NCBI RefSeq assembly: GCF_038051945.1
Contig: NZ_CP150302.1
Coordinates: 7,068,001-7,132,000 of the forward strand
Length of the DNA: 64,000 nucleotides
Reading direction: 5' to 3'
Origin: Paenibacillus sp. FSL H3-0469
GTDB lineage: Bacteria > Bacillota > Bacilli > Paenibacillales > Paenibacillaceae
Shown: piece after piece, positions 51,783-60,161 of the stretch
How positions within the stretch are numbered: position 1 is the stretch's first letter
How the letters are laid out: every line of letters starts with the position of its first letter
Made by a program: the position numbers and the translations under genes
Notes under the pieces: model-generated
Told to the model about the DNA's origin: nothing
Database searches by the model: none
Seen by the model: the letters and a program-made list of their open reading frames with translations, nothing else

Positions 51783-51855
51783 TGTAAGCATAAGCCCCCT
51801 GGGTCTCTTCGCCAAACTGGCATCGGAAGCATTTACTTAAGATGTAAGCCTAAGC
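51783..51855. promoter_or_regulatory. Direct repeats TGTAAGCNTAAGC upstream of the SIS-GH20 operon
   Basis: TGTAAGCATAAGC at 51783-51795 and TGTAAGCCTAAGC at 51843-51855, 60 bp apart. The reverse complement of GCATAAGCC recurs at 52360-52368, just before the rightward operon. It could be a shared operator of the divergent amino-sugar operons; this is a weak, pattern-only call. Confidence 0.3.
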
Positions 51856-52044
51856 TTCTGCTTGCCTAGAAGATAACAAACCGGACTGCCTCAGTAAATC
51901 AACTATTTTGCGCAAATCGGGACCGTTTTTGACTGATTTGGCCAACCGGATGTCATAGAGGTGCATCAGATGTAATTCTGTGAATAAGGTCTGATCCCGG
52001 AGGTTCAGTACAATGAAACTGCACCGGCCGGTCGAGTTTGCTCC

Positions 52045-52316
52045 TAACGGACCTAAGAGACCCTATTCCCTGGAAAACGCTACTTTTTGCGGGTTAACGG
52101 ACTGAGTGGAGCTTATCCTCTCTCTATAAGATGTTTAAAGTAGAAATTCCAAGAATAAGGCCCATGGGGTCCGTTTCCTTTCCCAAGTGGAGACTATCCT
52201 CCGCAATAAGCGCGCCTCAGTCCGTGATGCCGTGCCAAACGCTCTAATGGACAACTATCCGCAATAAGCGCGCCTCAATCCGTGATGCCGGGCCAAACAC
52301 TCTAATGGACAGCTCC
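52045..52316. repeat. Intergenic repeat block (TAACGGAC type, then a 58-bp duplication)
   Basis: TAACGGAC occurs at 52045 and 52095, again 50 bp apart, with an inverted copy (AATAAGGCCC...GTCCGTT) near 52155-52175. A 58-bp tandem duplication follows, starting GCAATAAGCGCGCCTCA at 52203 and 52261. The block is related to the 35.66-35.86 kb repeat. It fills most of the divergent intergenic region; no gene is seen. Confidence 0.7.
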
Positions 52317-52385
52317 CGTCTTCGGCAGGTAAAAATTTTTCCGAACGGGTCAGGATCGTGGCTTATGCCTATTGCCTTACCTTTC

Positions 52386-52391
52386 TATAAT
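52386..52391 (+). promoter_or_regulatory. Candidate -10 box of the rightward amino-sugar operon
   Basis: A perfect TATAAT 36 bp before the TTG start. No good -35 box is present (TTATGC at a 17-bp distance), suggesting an activator-dependent promoter, as expected for a YesN-type regulator. Confidence 0.4.
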
Positions 52392-52427
52392 GAGAGATAA
52401 GATCACGCAAGAGGGGGGACAGAGCCA

Positions 52428-53363
52428 TTGAAGACGTCAGTTACCTTACCGCAGTCCCGTGAGAAACCAACCGCAGGCAGCAGAAAAAGAAAACGGCTGG
52501 AGGCCGGGATGGGATACCTGTTCACCGGTCCGATGCTGCTGGGTGTGCTAGTATTTACGCTAATTCCAATGATATTCTCCTTTGTGCTCAGCTTCACCAA
52601 ATGGTCGTTCGTCACCGGGTTCGACAAGATCCGGTTCAATGGCTTCGATAACTTCCGCCAGCTGTTCCAGGATGAGGTGTTCCTGAAGTCGCTGGGCAAT
52701 AACTTCATTATGCTGCTGGCCGTACCGGCCGGAATGGGGATCGCGCTGATCCTGGCGGTAATTATCACGAGTCATGTGTACGCGCCGGGGGCTTTTAAAG
52801 TCATCTACTTCATGCCCCAGATTTCCAGTGTCGTCGCGGTAGCGGTCGTGTGGCAGGTGCTCTTCCATCCTTCGTATGGTCCGGTTAACGGCTTCCTGTC
52901 AGCGCTCGGCGTGGACCATCCGCCCAAATGGCTGGCCGATCCGTCGTATGCGCTTCCTTCGGTCATGCTGCTGATGATCTGGATCGATCTCGGGGTCTCG
53001 CTGATTATCTATATCGCCGGAATCAAGAATATTCCTGCCGATCTGTATGAAGCGGCGACGATTGACGGCGCCTCGAAGCTGGCCCAGTTCCGCTCGATCA
53101 CCTTTCCGCTGCTGACGCCGACGACCTTTTTCCTGCTGGTGACCGGGATTATCGGCAATTTCAAATCCTTCGCCCTGGTCAAGGTGCTGACGGACGGCGG
53201 ACCGGCCCATTCCACCTCTGTTGTCGTATATGACATGTACCAGACGGCTTTCGTCGATCTTCAGACCGGGTATGCTTCATCCATGGTTATGATTCTGTTC
53301 GTCATCGTGCTGGCCATTACCGGCTTGCAGTGGCTGGGGCAGCGCTATTGGGTCAATTACTAG
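52428..53363 (+). CDS. Sugar ABC transporter permease (MalF/UgpA-like)
   Basis: A 311-residue permease with six membrane helices. The ATPase-contacting EAA loop is LYEAATIDGASKLAQFRSITFPLLTP. The TTG start is supported by GAGGGGGGA 8 bases upstream. It is the first gene of a run: permease, permease, binding lipoprotein, sensor kinase, response regulator, nagB, nagA. No ATPase gene is present, as usual for importers served by a shared MsmX-type ATPase. Confidence 0.92.
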   Translation: MKTSVTLPQSREKPTAGSRKRKRLEAGMGYLFTGPMLLGVLVFTLIPMIFSFVLSFTKWSFVTGFDKIRFNGFDNFRQLFQDEVFLKSLGNNFIMLLAVPAGMGIALILAVIITSHVYAPGAFKVIYFMPQISSVVAVAVVWQVLFHPSYGPVNGFLSALGVDHPPKWLADPSYALPSVMLLMIWIDLGVSLIIYIAGIKNIPADLYEAATIDGASKLAQFRSITFPLLTPTTFFLLVTGIIGNFKSFALVKVLTDGGPAHSTSVVVYDMYQTAFVDLQTGYASSMVMILFVIVLAITGLQWLGQRYWVNY

Positions 53364-53382
53364 AGAAGGGAGGCACACACCT

Positions 53383-54219
53383 GTGAGAATAGGCAATCTG
53401 GATTGGGGAAAAGCCATCATCACCCTGATCATGGCGCTGCTGGGGATCGTGTTTTTGCTTCCTTTTATATGGATGCTGTCCGCTTCGCTCAAGCCTGAGG
53501 CCGATGTATTCAAGTATCCGATTGAATGGATTCCGCAGACCTGGAGGGCGGCCTTCAACTATCATTCCGTCTGGTTCGGCAAAGCCAACTTCACGCTCTA
53601 TTACTGGAACTCGATCAAGGTCACGGCGCTCACCACGCTCCTGTCTGTGGGGGTGTCGAGCATGGCCGCTTACGGCTTCACCAAAATCCGCTTCCCCGGC
53701 AGAAATGCACTGTTCGTCCTTGTGCTGGCAACCTATATGATTCCTGCGGAAGCCACACTGGTGCCGCTGTTCATCATCTTCCGGTCGACCGGCCTATACG
53801 ATACGCATCTGGGCCTGATCCTGCTGGGCGGGTTCAGCGTGCTGGGCACCTTCCTGCTCCGCCAGTTCTTCGCTTCGCTCTCGAACGAATATATCGAATC
53901 GGCACAGATTGACGGTGCGGGCCATCTGCGCATCTTCACCTTCATTCTGTTCCCGCTGGTCCGGCCCGCGATTGCCACGTATGCGATTCTGCGGTTTATC
54001 TGGACCTGGAATGATTTTCAGACGCCGCTGGTCTTCCTGAACAGTAAGACGCTCTACACGCTACAGCTTGGTATGAACGCCTTCGCCGACCGCAACGGCG
54101 CCTTCTATTCGCTGATTATGGCGGCTTCGGTCTCGGCTATTGTCCCGCTGCTGATTGTGTTCATCCTTGGGCAGAAGCAGGTTATCGAAGGTATTTCCTT
54201 AGGGGGGGTGAAGGGGTGA
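53383..54219 (+). CDS. Sugar ABC transporter permease (MalG/UgpE-like)
   Basis: A 278-residue permease with six helices and the EAA loop NEYIESAQIDGAGHLRIFTFILFPLVRP. The C-terminus ends QKQVIEGISLGGVKG, the typical MalG tail. The GTG start follows GAAGGGAGG, 19 bp after the first permease. It forms the heterodimeric channel with that gene product for a GlcNAc-type oligosaccharide (inference from the locus). Confidence 0.92.
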   Translation: MRIGNLDWGKAIITLIMALLGIVFLLPFIWMLSASLKPEADVFKYPIEWIPQTWRAAFNYHSVWFGKANFTLYYWNSIKVTALTTLLSVGVSSMAAYGFTKIRFPGRNALFVLVLATYMIPAEATLVPLFIIFRSTGLYDTHLGLILLGGFSVLGTFLLRQFFASLSNEYIESAQIDGAGHLRIFTFILFPLVRPAIATYAILRFIWTWNDFQTPLVFLNSKTLYTLQLGMNAFADRNGAFYSLIMAASVSAIVPLLIVFILGQKQVIEGISLGGVKG

Positions 54220-54282
54220 GGGCGGGCAGGTTCCCGGAAACTGCATAACCGGGTGTAAACCACATTAGAAGGGGTGTTATTG

Positions 54283-55644
54283 ATGAAAAAGAATGTGTTC
54301 GCTCTGGTATGGATCGTCGTGCTTCTGGTAGCCCTGGCGGGCTGCGGCAATTCAAACAACACCAATGGCGCAGCTCCCGCTGCTGGAAGTACGGCTGCAC
54401 CGGAGGCAGGGGAGAGTGCCGCACCTTCCGCAGAACCGGTAACGATCAAGGTTGCCAACTGGTCCCCTGCGGCGGATATGGAGCCTGTGCTGAAGGCCTA
54501 TGAGGATTCACATCCGGGCGTCACCCTGGAATATGTCGAGCTTGCCGACAACGGGGACTCTGTGGCTGGCATGAAAAAGCTGGATCTGCTCGTGGCTTCC
54601 GGCGAGAACCTGGATGTGGTGTTCATGCCCGGAGCCACCGACTATTCACAGCGTGCCGGACTTGGCCTGCTGGCTCCGCTGAATGACCTGATCACCAAGG
54701 AAGGGATCACGCTGGCTGACGAATACACGATTGATCCATCCGTGGACGGCAAGGTGTATGCACTCCCGGATACGCTTGAGAATTATTTCGTCCTCTTGAA
54801 CAAGGACAAGCTGGATGCGGCAGGGTTAGCCGTTCCGACGGAATGGAGCTGGGACGACTATCTCGATTATGCAGCCAAACTGACCAGCGGCACTGGCCCC
54901 TCCAAGACCTTCGGCACCTATTTCCATACCTGGGCCATGTACTGGGAGCTCGGAATCATCAACCAGGAGAAGGACAATAATCTGGTCAATAACGGTATCG
55001 TAAATATTGACAGCGCGGGCATCCGCAAGTCTCTGGAGCTGCGCAATAAGGCTGAGGAATCCGGAGTGGCCGTACCGTATGCCGATACGATCTCCCAGAA
55101 GCTCGCATACCGCTCAGAATTCTTCACCGGACATGCCGCGATGATCGTGACCGGCAATTGGATGATCGGTGAAGCCGGCGGGTCGGAGGAGTTCCCGGCT
55201 ACGTTCACCACCGCGTTCGCGCCGATGCCTTCGAACAGTGCAGGAGAACCGAGCGGGGTCAGTATTGCTAACGGCAACTACGTTGGAATTCTGGAAAAGT
55301 CGAAGCATCAGCAGGAAGCGTATGATTTCATCCGCTGGTACTCCACGGAGGGCGAGCAGATGCAGAATGTATATTCTGCCTGGAAGAAGCAGGATGTGGA
55401 CAAGTTCATTGCAGGCGTCAAAACCAAGGCCATGAGCCCGGACAACATTGACGAAACCTCACTGGCCTATGTGATCAAGAATGCGAAGCCTGCTCCCTTA
55501 AGTGTGCCGCCGACCTATCAGGGCGAGCTGGAGACAGCCTTTACCAAAGAAACGGAGCTGTTCATTCTGAAGCAGCAGGACCTGGAGACTACAATCAGCA
55601 AAGCGCAGGCGGAGCTGCAGAAGATTGTGGACGCCAACAAGTAA
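54283..55644 (+). CDS. Sugar-binding lipoprotein of the amino-sugar ABC importer
   Basis: A 453-residue extracellular solute-binding protein (family 1 type). The lipobox is ALAGC near residue 21, followed by an Ala/Gly/Pro linker, then the two-lobed fold (VTIKVANWSPAADMEPVLKAYEDSHPGV at entry; ENLDVVFMPGATDYSQRAGLGLLAPLNDL; FFTGHAAMIVTGNWMIGEAG in the second lobe). ATG 54283 has AGAAGGGG 8 bases upstream. It delivers sugar to the two permeases just upstream. Preference for chitobiose or other GlcNAc oligosaccharides is inferred from the GH20 and nag neighbours. Confidence 0.92.
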   Translation: MKKNVFALVWIVVLLVALAGCGNSNNTNGAAPAAGSTAAPEAGESAAPSAEPVTIKVANWSPAADMEPVLKAYEDSHPGVTLEYVELADNGDSVAGMKKLDLLVASGENLDVVFMPGATDYSQRAGLGLLAPLNDLITKEGITLADEYTIDPSVDGKVYALPDTLENYFVLLNKDKLDAAGLAVPTEWSWDDYLDYAAKLTSGTGPSKTFGTYFHTWAMYWELGIINQEKDNNLVNNGIVNIDSAGIRKSLELRNKAEESGVAVPYADTISQKLAYRSEFFTGHAAMIVTGNWMIGEAGGSEEFPATFTTAFAPMPSNSAGEPSGVSIANGNYVGILEKSKHQQEAYDFIRWYSTEGEQMQNVYSAWKKQDVDKFIAGVKTKAMSPDNIDETSLAYVIKNAKPAPLSVPPTYQGELETAFTKETELFILKQQDLETTISKAQAELQKIVDANK

Positions 55645-55768
55645 AAATTGGCAGGGCTAAACGGCCGGATTTTACCTGAAATCCTGCGGTGAAATCAGCT
55701 GCTGGAGGCGGAAAGCTGATATGATAGAAGCATAGACACGATAGTCTGATTGTGAAGGGGGATTGCCA

Positions 55769-57568
55769 TTGCTGCCAAGAGGATGGAGACTCGGTTTTCG
55801 CAATAAGCTGCTCGTCGCTTCTCTGCTCTGTCTGCTGCTTCCCGCCTCTATTACCCTGTATATTTCCAATTCCTACACAGAGCATATCCTCCGCTCCCAG
55901 GTGATTCAGAATGAACGCCGTTCACTGGAGCAGGAGAGCCTGTACATCTCGAACCTCTTCAGCAATATGGTGCTGGTGGCGAATTATATCCAGTTCGATC
56001 CCGGCATTACACTCATTCTCAAAGAAAACTGGCAGCGCAGCAAGCTGCACCAGCCTGATACAGCCAGACATATCCTGGACTTCAAAGAGGTGACCGACAA
56101 ACTGGTCAGCGTGACCTCCATGATGGAAAAAACGTTCGTGACCGTCCTCACCTCGGACGGGCAATACTACTCCAATTATTCCTACGCTAAGCTCGATGTC
56201 GGGGCACTGCTCCAGCAGCCCTGGATGGATACCGCCCGCAAGCAGCCTGCCTTCGAGCTGTACTGGGCAGGCGTGATTGATAATTATATTCCGACCGCAG
56301 CAGCCGGCAGCCCGCAGGTGCTTACGATTGCCCGCAATCTCAAGCTGTCCTCCAGTTCAACCTACGCTACGGTGATCATTAGTATCGCTGAGAGCCGGAT
56401 CAGCCAGATCTTGAGTGATAGCGGGAAGGGACAGCAGACCCTGCTGATTGCGCCGGACGGAACGGTGATTGCCGCCCGGGACAAGTCCCTGCTGGGCCGG
56501 CCGTTCTCACTTATGGATGCCGTGAAGCCCGCCGCCGCTTCCAGCTTTATCGATTACCGGGGGGAGCAGTATCTGCTCAGCAGTCTGGAGATCCCTTACG
56601 GCAATTACCGGATTGTCAGCCTGGCGCCTTACCGTGAGGCGGTCAGCCGGATCAGTGCGACCCACCGCTGGAGTACGGCGGTGCAGGTGGTTTCGGGTGC
56701 TTTTTTCCTGCTGATCCTGGTGCTGCTGGTCAGGCAGTTCACGAAGCCGGTCATCCGGCTCGATCAGGTGGCGGCGCGGGTGGACCGGGGGGAGCTGGGC
56801 CTCCGTTCGGGAGTCCGGGGATATGATGAGATCGGGCGGCTGGGCAAATCCTTCGACCATATGCTGGACCGGGTAGAGCGGATGGTTGTCCAGATCAAGG
56901 AAGAGCAGGCACAGAAGCGCAAGGCGGAGCTGGCGATGCTGCAATCGCAGATTAATCCCCACTTCCTGTTCAATATCCTGAACTCGATCCGTCTGCGCAT
57001 TATGATGCGGGGAGATGAGGAGAATGCGGAGCTGCTCTTCTCGCTCTCCCGGCTGCTCCGTATGACGATTCAACAGCGGGATGAATATACTACGCTGCAT
57101 GATGAGCTGCATATTGTCAGGAGCTATGTGGAGCTGCTGAATTTCCGCCAGTCCGAGGAGGTGGCGCTGGATACAGACTGTACCTCCGAGAGCCTCAGCG
57201 TCCGTATCCCCCGCTTCCTGCTGCAGCCGGTCATTGAGAATGCCTACATTCATGGGCTGCGTCAGGCAGGCGGGCGTATTCTGATCCGAACGTGGACACA
57301 GGATCACCGGCTGTTCATTGAGATCGAAGACAACGGGCAGGGGATGGATGAGGTCACTCTGAACCGCCTGCGCGCCGAACTAAGCTCCAAGCCGCCGGGC
57401 AAGGAAGCAATGCCGCCTGGCAGGCTGGCCCATATCGGAATGTCCAATGTCTATGAGCGTCTGTATCTGACTTACGGTTCAGCCTTCCAGATTACAATGG
57501 ACAGCAGGGCCGGCGGGGGGACAACCTTCCGGTTCGTGCTGCCCGGGCAGATTCCGGATCAAGCTTAA
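55769..57568 (+). CDS. YesM-type sensor histidine kinase
   Basis: A 599-residue membrane kinase. The first membrane helix is at about 10-30, a large extracellular Cache-like sensor domain follows to about 290, then a second helix (VVSGAFFLLILVLLV) and HAMP (VRQFTKPVIRLDQVAARVDRGELG). The histidine-kinase core has the phospho-accepting His in INPHFLFNILNSIRLR and the ATP site in IEIEDNGQGMDEV. TTG 55769 has GGGGGA 6 bases upstream. It pairs with the adjacent AraC-type regulator. Such pairs sense extracellular sugars or the loaded binding protein. Confidence 0.9.
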   Translation: MLPRGWRLGFRNKLLVASLLCLLLPASITLYISNSYTEHILRSQVIQNERRSLEQESLYISNLFSNMVLVANYIQFDPGITLILKENWQRSKLHQPDTARHILDFKEVTDKLVSVTSMMEKTFVTVLTSDGQYYSNYSYAKLDVGALLQQPWMDTARKQPAFELYWAGVIDNYIPTAAAGSPQVLTIARNLKLSSSSTYATVIISIAESRISQILSDSGKGQQTLLIAPDGTVIAARDKSLLGRPFSLMDAVKPAAASSFIDYRGEQYLLSSLEIPYGNYRIVSLAPYREAVSRISATHRWSTAVQVVSGAFFLLILVLLVRQFTKPVIRLDQVAARVDRGELGLRSGVRGYDEIGRLGKSFDHMLDRVERMVVQIKEEQAQKRKAELAMLQSQINPHFLFNILNSIRLRIMMRGDEENAELLFSLSRLLRMTIQQRDEYTTLHDELHIVRSYVELLNFRQSEEVALDTDCTSESLSVRIPRFLLQPVIENAYIHGLRQAGGRILIRTWTQDHRLFIEIEDNGQGMDEVTLNRLRAELSSKPPGKEAMPPGRLAHIGMSNVYERLYLTYGSAFQITMDSRAGGGTTFRFVLPGQIPDQA

Positions 57569-57588
57569 GGAAAGGGAGCGTGGTAGTG

Positions 57589-59232
57589 ATGTATAGCGTA
57601 ATGCTGGTGGATGATGATCAGCCGGTACTGGATTTTCTGTCGGCAATGATTCCCTGGGACGAGCTTGGATTCACGCTGCATTCGGCCTGCAAGAACGGTC
57701 TGGTTGCTCTGGAGAAGGCCGGGGCGGACATGCCGGATATTGTGATTACCGACATTGGCATGCCGTATATGGATGGTCTGGAGCTGATCCGCGAGCTCAA
57801 GCTGCGATGCGGGGAGGTGCGCGTGGTGGTGCTGTCCTGCATGGATGACTTCACCTATGCGCAGCAGGCGGTCAAGCTGATGGTGAGCGACTATATTCTG
57901 AAGGAGACGATGAATAGAGAGCTGATCACGAATCTGCTCCGGGAATTAGGCGTGGAGCTGCGCCGCAGGGATGAAGAGAAGGCCCAGACGCTGAAATGGA
58001 AAAGCATGGCTGAGCATCAAAAGGGGCTGCTGAAGCAACGGGTACTGGAACGGATCATTGCCCGGGAGCTGTCAGGCAGCGAGTGGCAGAGTGACGCTGC
58101 CGAGCTGGGCATTCAGCCTGAGCTCACAGCCCATGTCGCTGTGCTCTGCCGGATCAGCGGAGACAGCGGGGAGGCTCCAGGGGAGGAGCTTGCGCGGATG
58201 TCCCTGGTGGCATCGGCGGCTGAGTCGGTGTATCAGGACAATAATGCCGCCCTATGTCTGCCCTACAGCGGCCGTGATTGTGTACTGGTTTTCACCGGCG
58301 GTATGGGGAACGGGGCAGAGGCCGGACACATTTCTATGCTTGGCAGGCTACGCTCAGCTATTCAAGCCGTGCCGGGGGTGAGGGCGTCCTTTCAATACCT
58401 GTGTATCCCTCGGGGCAGCGGGCATTTTCGCGAGGGGCTGATAGGGCTGCTAACCCAAGGCCGGGAGCATGCCTTCTACCTGAAGCCGGGTGAGCTGGCC
58501 GGACTGAAGGAGCTTCCGCCGTTCACCGGGGAGGACCTGTTCACCCGTTACGCCGAGGCTGCGCATGAGATCCGTGAAGCCTTCCTGGAGGAATCAGCGG
58601 ACAGGCTTGCGGAGCTGCTGACCAAATGGATGGACCACATCCGTCTGAAGCGTTATGCCCCGCGTCAGGTGAAAGAATGGATGCTCAAGCTGCTCTATGA
58701 CAATCAGATGCGGCTGATGGCCCGCCAGCAGTTCCAGTCCACTTTTTCGCTGGAGCTGCTGCATGATACCCTGGCAGATATTGACGATATCGGCACGCTG
58801 GAGAGCTGGTCCCTGGCCTTCTTCTACGAACGGCTTCCTTATATCCGCGAGATGTACCAGGAGACCCGCCGGGAGGAGATTAAGAAGGTAAAGCAATATG
58901 TAGACCGCCATCTGAGCCGGAAGATCACCCTGGAGGAGGTGGCGGAATATACGCATTTGAATTCGAGTTATTTCAGCCGTCTGTTCAAGAAGGAGACCGG
59001 AATGAGCTTCATCCACTACGTCACCCATATCAAAATGGAGCAGGCCAAGGAATGGCTGGACCAGTCTCCGCAAAGTGTGGAGCAGGTTGCCGAGCGGTTA
59101 GGATATGAGAATAAAAGTTATTTCACGAAGCTGTTCAAGCTGCATACTGGAGCTACGCCCGGAGAATTCCGGGGAGAGGAAGGCAGCCGTTCCGCACAAC
59201 CCCCTGAAGCAAGGAGGCACTACCCATGCTGA
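57589..59232 (+). CDS. YesN-type response regulator (receiver plus AraC HTH)
   Basis: A 547-residue regulator. The receiver domain is about 1-120 (acidic pocket DDDQP, phospho-acceptor Asp in IVITDIGMPYMDG, Lys in DYILKE). A long middle domain follows, then two AraC helix-turn-helix units at the C-terminus (KITLEEVAEYTHLNSSYFSRLFKKETG and SVEQVAERLGYENKSYFTKLFKLHTG). ATG 57589 has AAGGGAG about 11 bases upstream. It probably activates the importer and nag genes on sugar signal. Its last codons lie inside the first unit of the 78-bp repeat. Confidence 0.92.
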   Translation: MYSVMLVDDDQPVLDFLSAMIPWDELGFTLHSACKNGLVALEKAGADMPDIVITDIGMPYMDGLELIRELKLRCGEVRVVVLSCMDDFTYAQQAVKLMVSDYILKETMNRELITNLLRELGVELRRRDEEKAQTLKWKSMAEHQKGLLKQRVLERIIARELSGSEWQSDAAELGIQPELTAHVAVLCRISGDSGEAPGEELARMSLVASAAESVYQDNNAALCLPYSGRDCVLVFTGGMGNGAEAGHISMLGRLRSAIQAVPGVRASFQYLCIPRGSGHFREGLIGLLTQGREHAFYLKPGELAGLKELPPFTGEDLFTRYAEAAHEIREAFLEESADRLAELLTKWMDHIRLKRYAPRQVKEWMLKLLYDNQMRLMARQQFQSTFSLELLHDTLADIDDIGTLESWSLAFFYERLPYIREMYQETRREEIKKVKQYVDRHLSRKITLEEVAEYTHLNSSYFSRLFKKETGMSFIHYVTHIKMEQAKEWLDQSPQSVEQVAERLGYENKSYFTKLFKLHTGATPGEFRGEEGSRSAQPPEARRHYPC

Positions 59233-59285
59233 CGATCAAACCGATTCATACGCTAACGATCAAACCGATTCACACAACCCTCTGA
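59226..59285 (+). CDS. Leader ORF 1 (19 residues) from duplicated nagB start
   Basis: An intact AAGGAGG and ATG identical to those of nagB. It encodes MLTIKPIHTLTIKPIHTTL, then TGA. It overlaps the last codons of the response regulator gene. It arose from duplication and is likely translated because its initiation region equals that of nagB. Confidence 0.45.
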   Translation: MLTIKPIHTLTIKPIHTTL

Positions 59286-59303
59286 AGCAAGGAGGCATTA
59301 CCC

Positions 59304-59363
59304 ATGCTGACGATCAAACCGATTCATATGCTGACGATCAAACCGATTCACACAACCCCCTGA
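59304..59363 (+). CDS. Leader ORF 2 (19 residues) from duplicated nagB start
   Basis: AGGAGG at 59290-59295 and ATG at 59304. It encodes MLTIKPIHMLTIKPIHTTP, then TGA, 18 bp before the true nagB start. It contains a second internal ATG. Confidence 0.45.
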   Translation: MLTIKPIHMLTIKPIHTTP

Positions 59364-59381
59364 AGCAAGGAGGCATTACCC

Positions 59382-60161
59382 ATGCTGACGATCAAACCGA
59401 TTCATACCGAGCTGTCGGGTGCTATGCTTGTCCGGGTATACAAAAACCGTGCACAGCTTGGAGCTGCTGCCGGACGTGAGGCAGCGGGGGCCATCCGGGC
59501 GCTGCTGGCCTCCAAAGCGCAGGTGCGGATTGTCTTCGCCGCCGCCCCCTCGCAGAATGAATTCCTTGCTGAGCTTGCCGCTGCGAAGGAGTTGGACTGG
59601 AGCCGGATTACCGCGTTCCATATGGATGAATATACCGGCCTGCCAGAAGACTCGCCGCAGAGCTTCGGCGCCTTCCTACGTATGGCGCTGTTCGACAAGG
59701 TACGGCCGGGAACAGTTCATTATCTGAATCCTGCCGCTGGTAGCGAAGCGGAATGCAGGCGTTATGGACAGCTGCTGGCAGAAGCACCTATCGATATAGT
59801 CTGTCTTGGCATCGGGGAGAACGGTCACCTGGCGTTTAATGATCCGCCGGTAGCCGATTTCGCTGATCCGCTTCCTGTGAAGCTGGTGGTTCTGGATGAT
59901 ATCTGCCGGAGGCAGCAGGTGAATGACGGGTGTTTTGCCAGTCTGGAGGAAGTGCCGCAGCAGGCCTTGACGCTGACGATTCCGGTGCTGCTGTCCGCGC
60001 AATGGCTGTTCTGCATGGTACCGGGCGCTTCCAAGCGCGGTGCGGTGACCCGTACGCTGCATGAAACCATCTCTACGGCCTGTCCGTCCACCATCCTGCG
60101 GGAGCATGGAGATTGCCGGATGTTTGTGGACACGGACTCTTTCGGGGCGGTCTTCTCATGA
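59382..60161 (+). CDS. nagB: Glucosamine-6-phosphate deaminase
   Basis: Converts glucosamine-6-phosphate to fructose-6-phosphate and ammonia. A 259-residue protein with the family motifs FHMDEYTGLPEDSPQSFG (catalytic Asp/Glu), VCLGIGENGHLAFNDPP, and VPGASKRGAVTRTLHETISTACPSTILREH near the C-terminus. The start at 59382 has AGGAGG 8 bases upstream and is the third copy of a triplicated initiation region. The stop codon overlaps the nagA ATG (ATGA), so the two are translationally coupled. It feeds imported amino sugar into glycolysis. Confidence 0.94.
   Translation: MLTIKPIHTELSGAMLVRVYKNRAQLGAAAGREAAGAIRALLASKAQVRIVFAAAPSQNEFLAELAAAKELDWSRITAFHMDEYTGLPEDSPQSFGAFLRMALFDKVRPGTVHYLNPAAGSEAECRRYGQLLAEAPIDIVCLGIGENGHLAFNDPPVADFADPLPVKLVVLDDICRRQQVNDGCFASLEEVPQQALTLTIPVLLSAQWLFCMVPGASKRGAVTRTLHETISTACPSTILREHGDCRMFVDTDSFGAVFS

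Larger units (their letters stand above)
59195..59405 (+). repeat. 78-bp tandem repeat triplicating the nagB translation start
   Basis: Units begin at 59195, 59273 and 59351. Each contains CACAACCCCCTGAAGCAAGGAGGCATTACCC, then ATG CTG ACG ATC AAA CCG ATT CA. Within the first two units the ATGCTGACGATCAAACCGATT segment is itself doubled, 24 bp apart. Only the third ATG (59382) continues into nagB. Confidence 0.9.
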
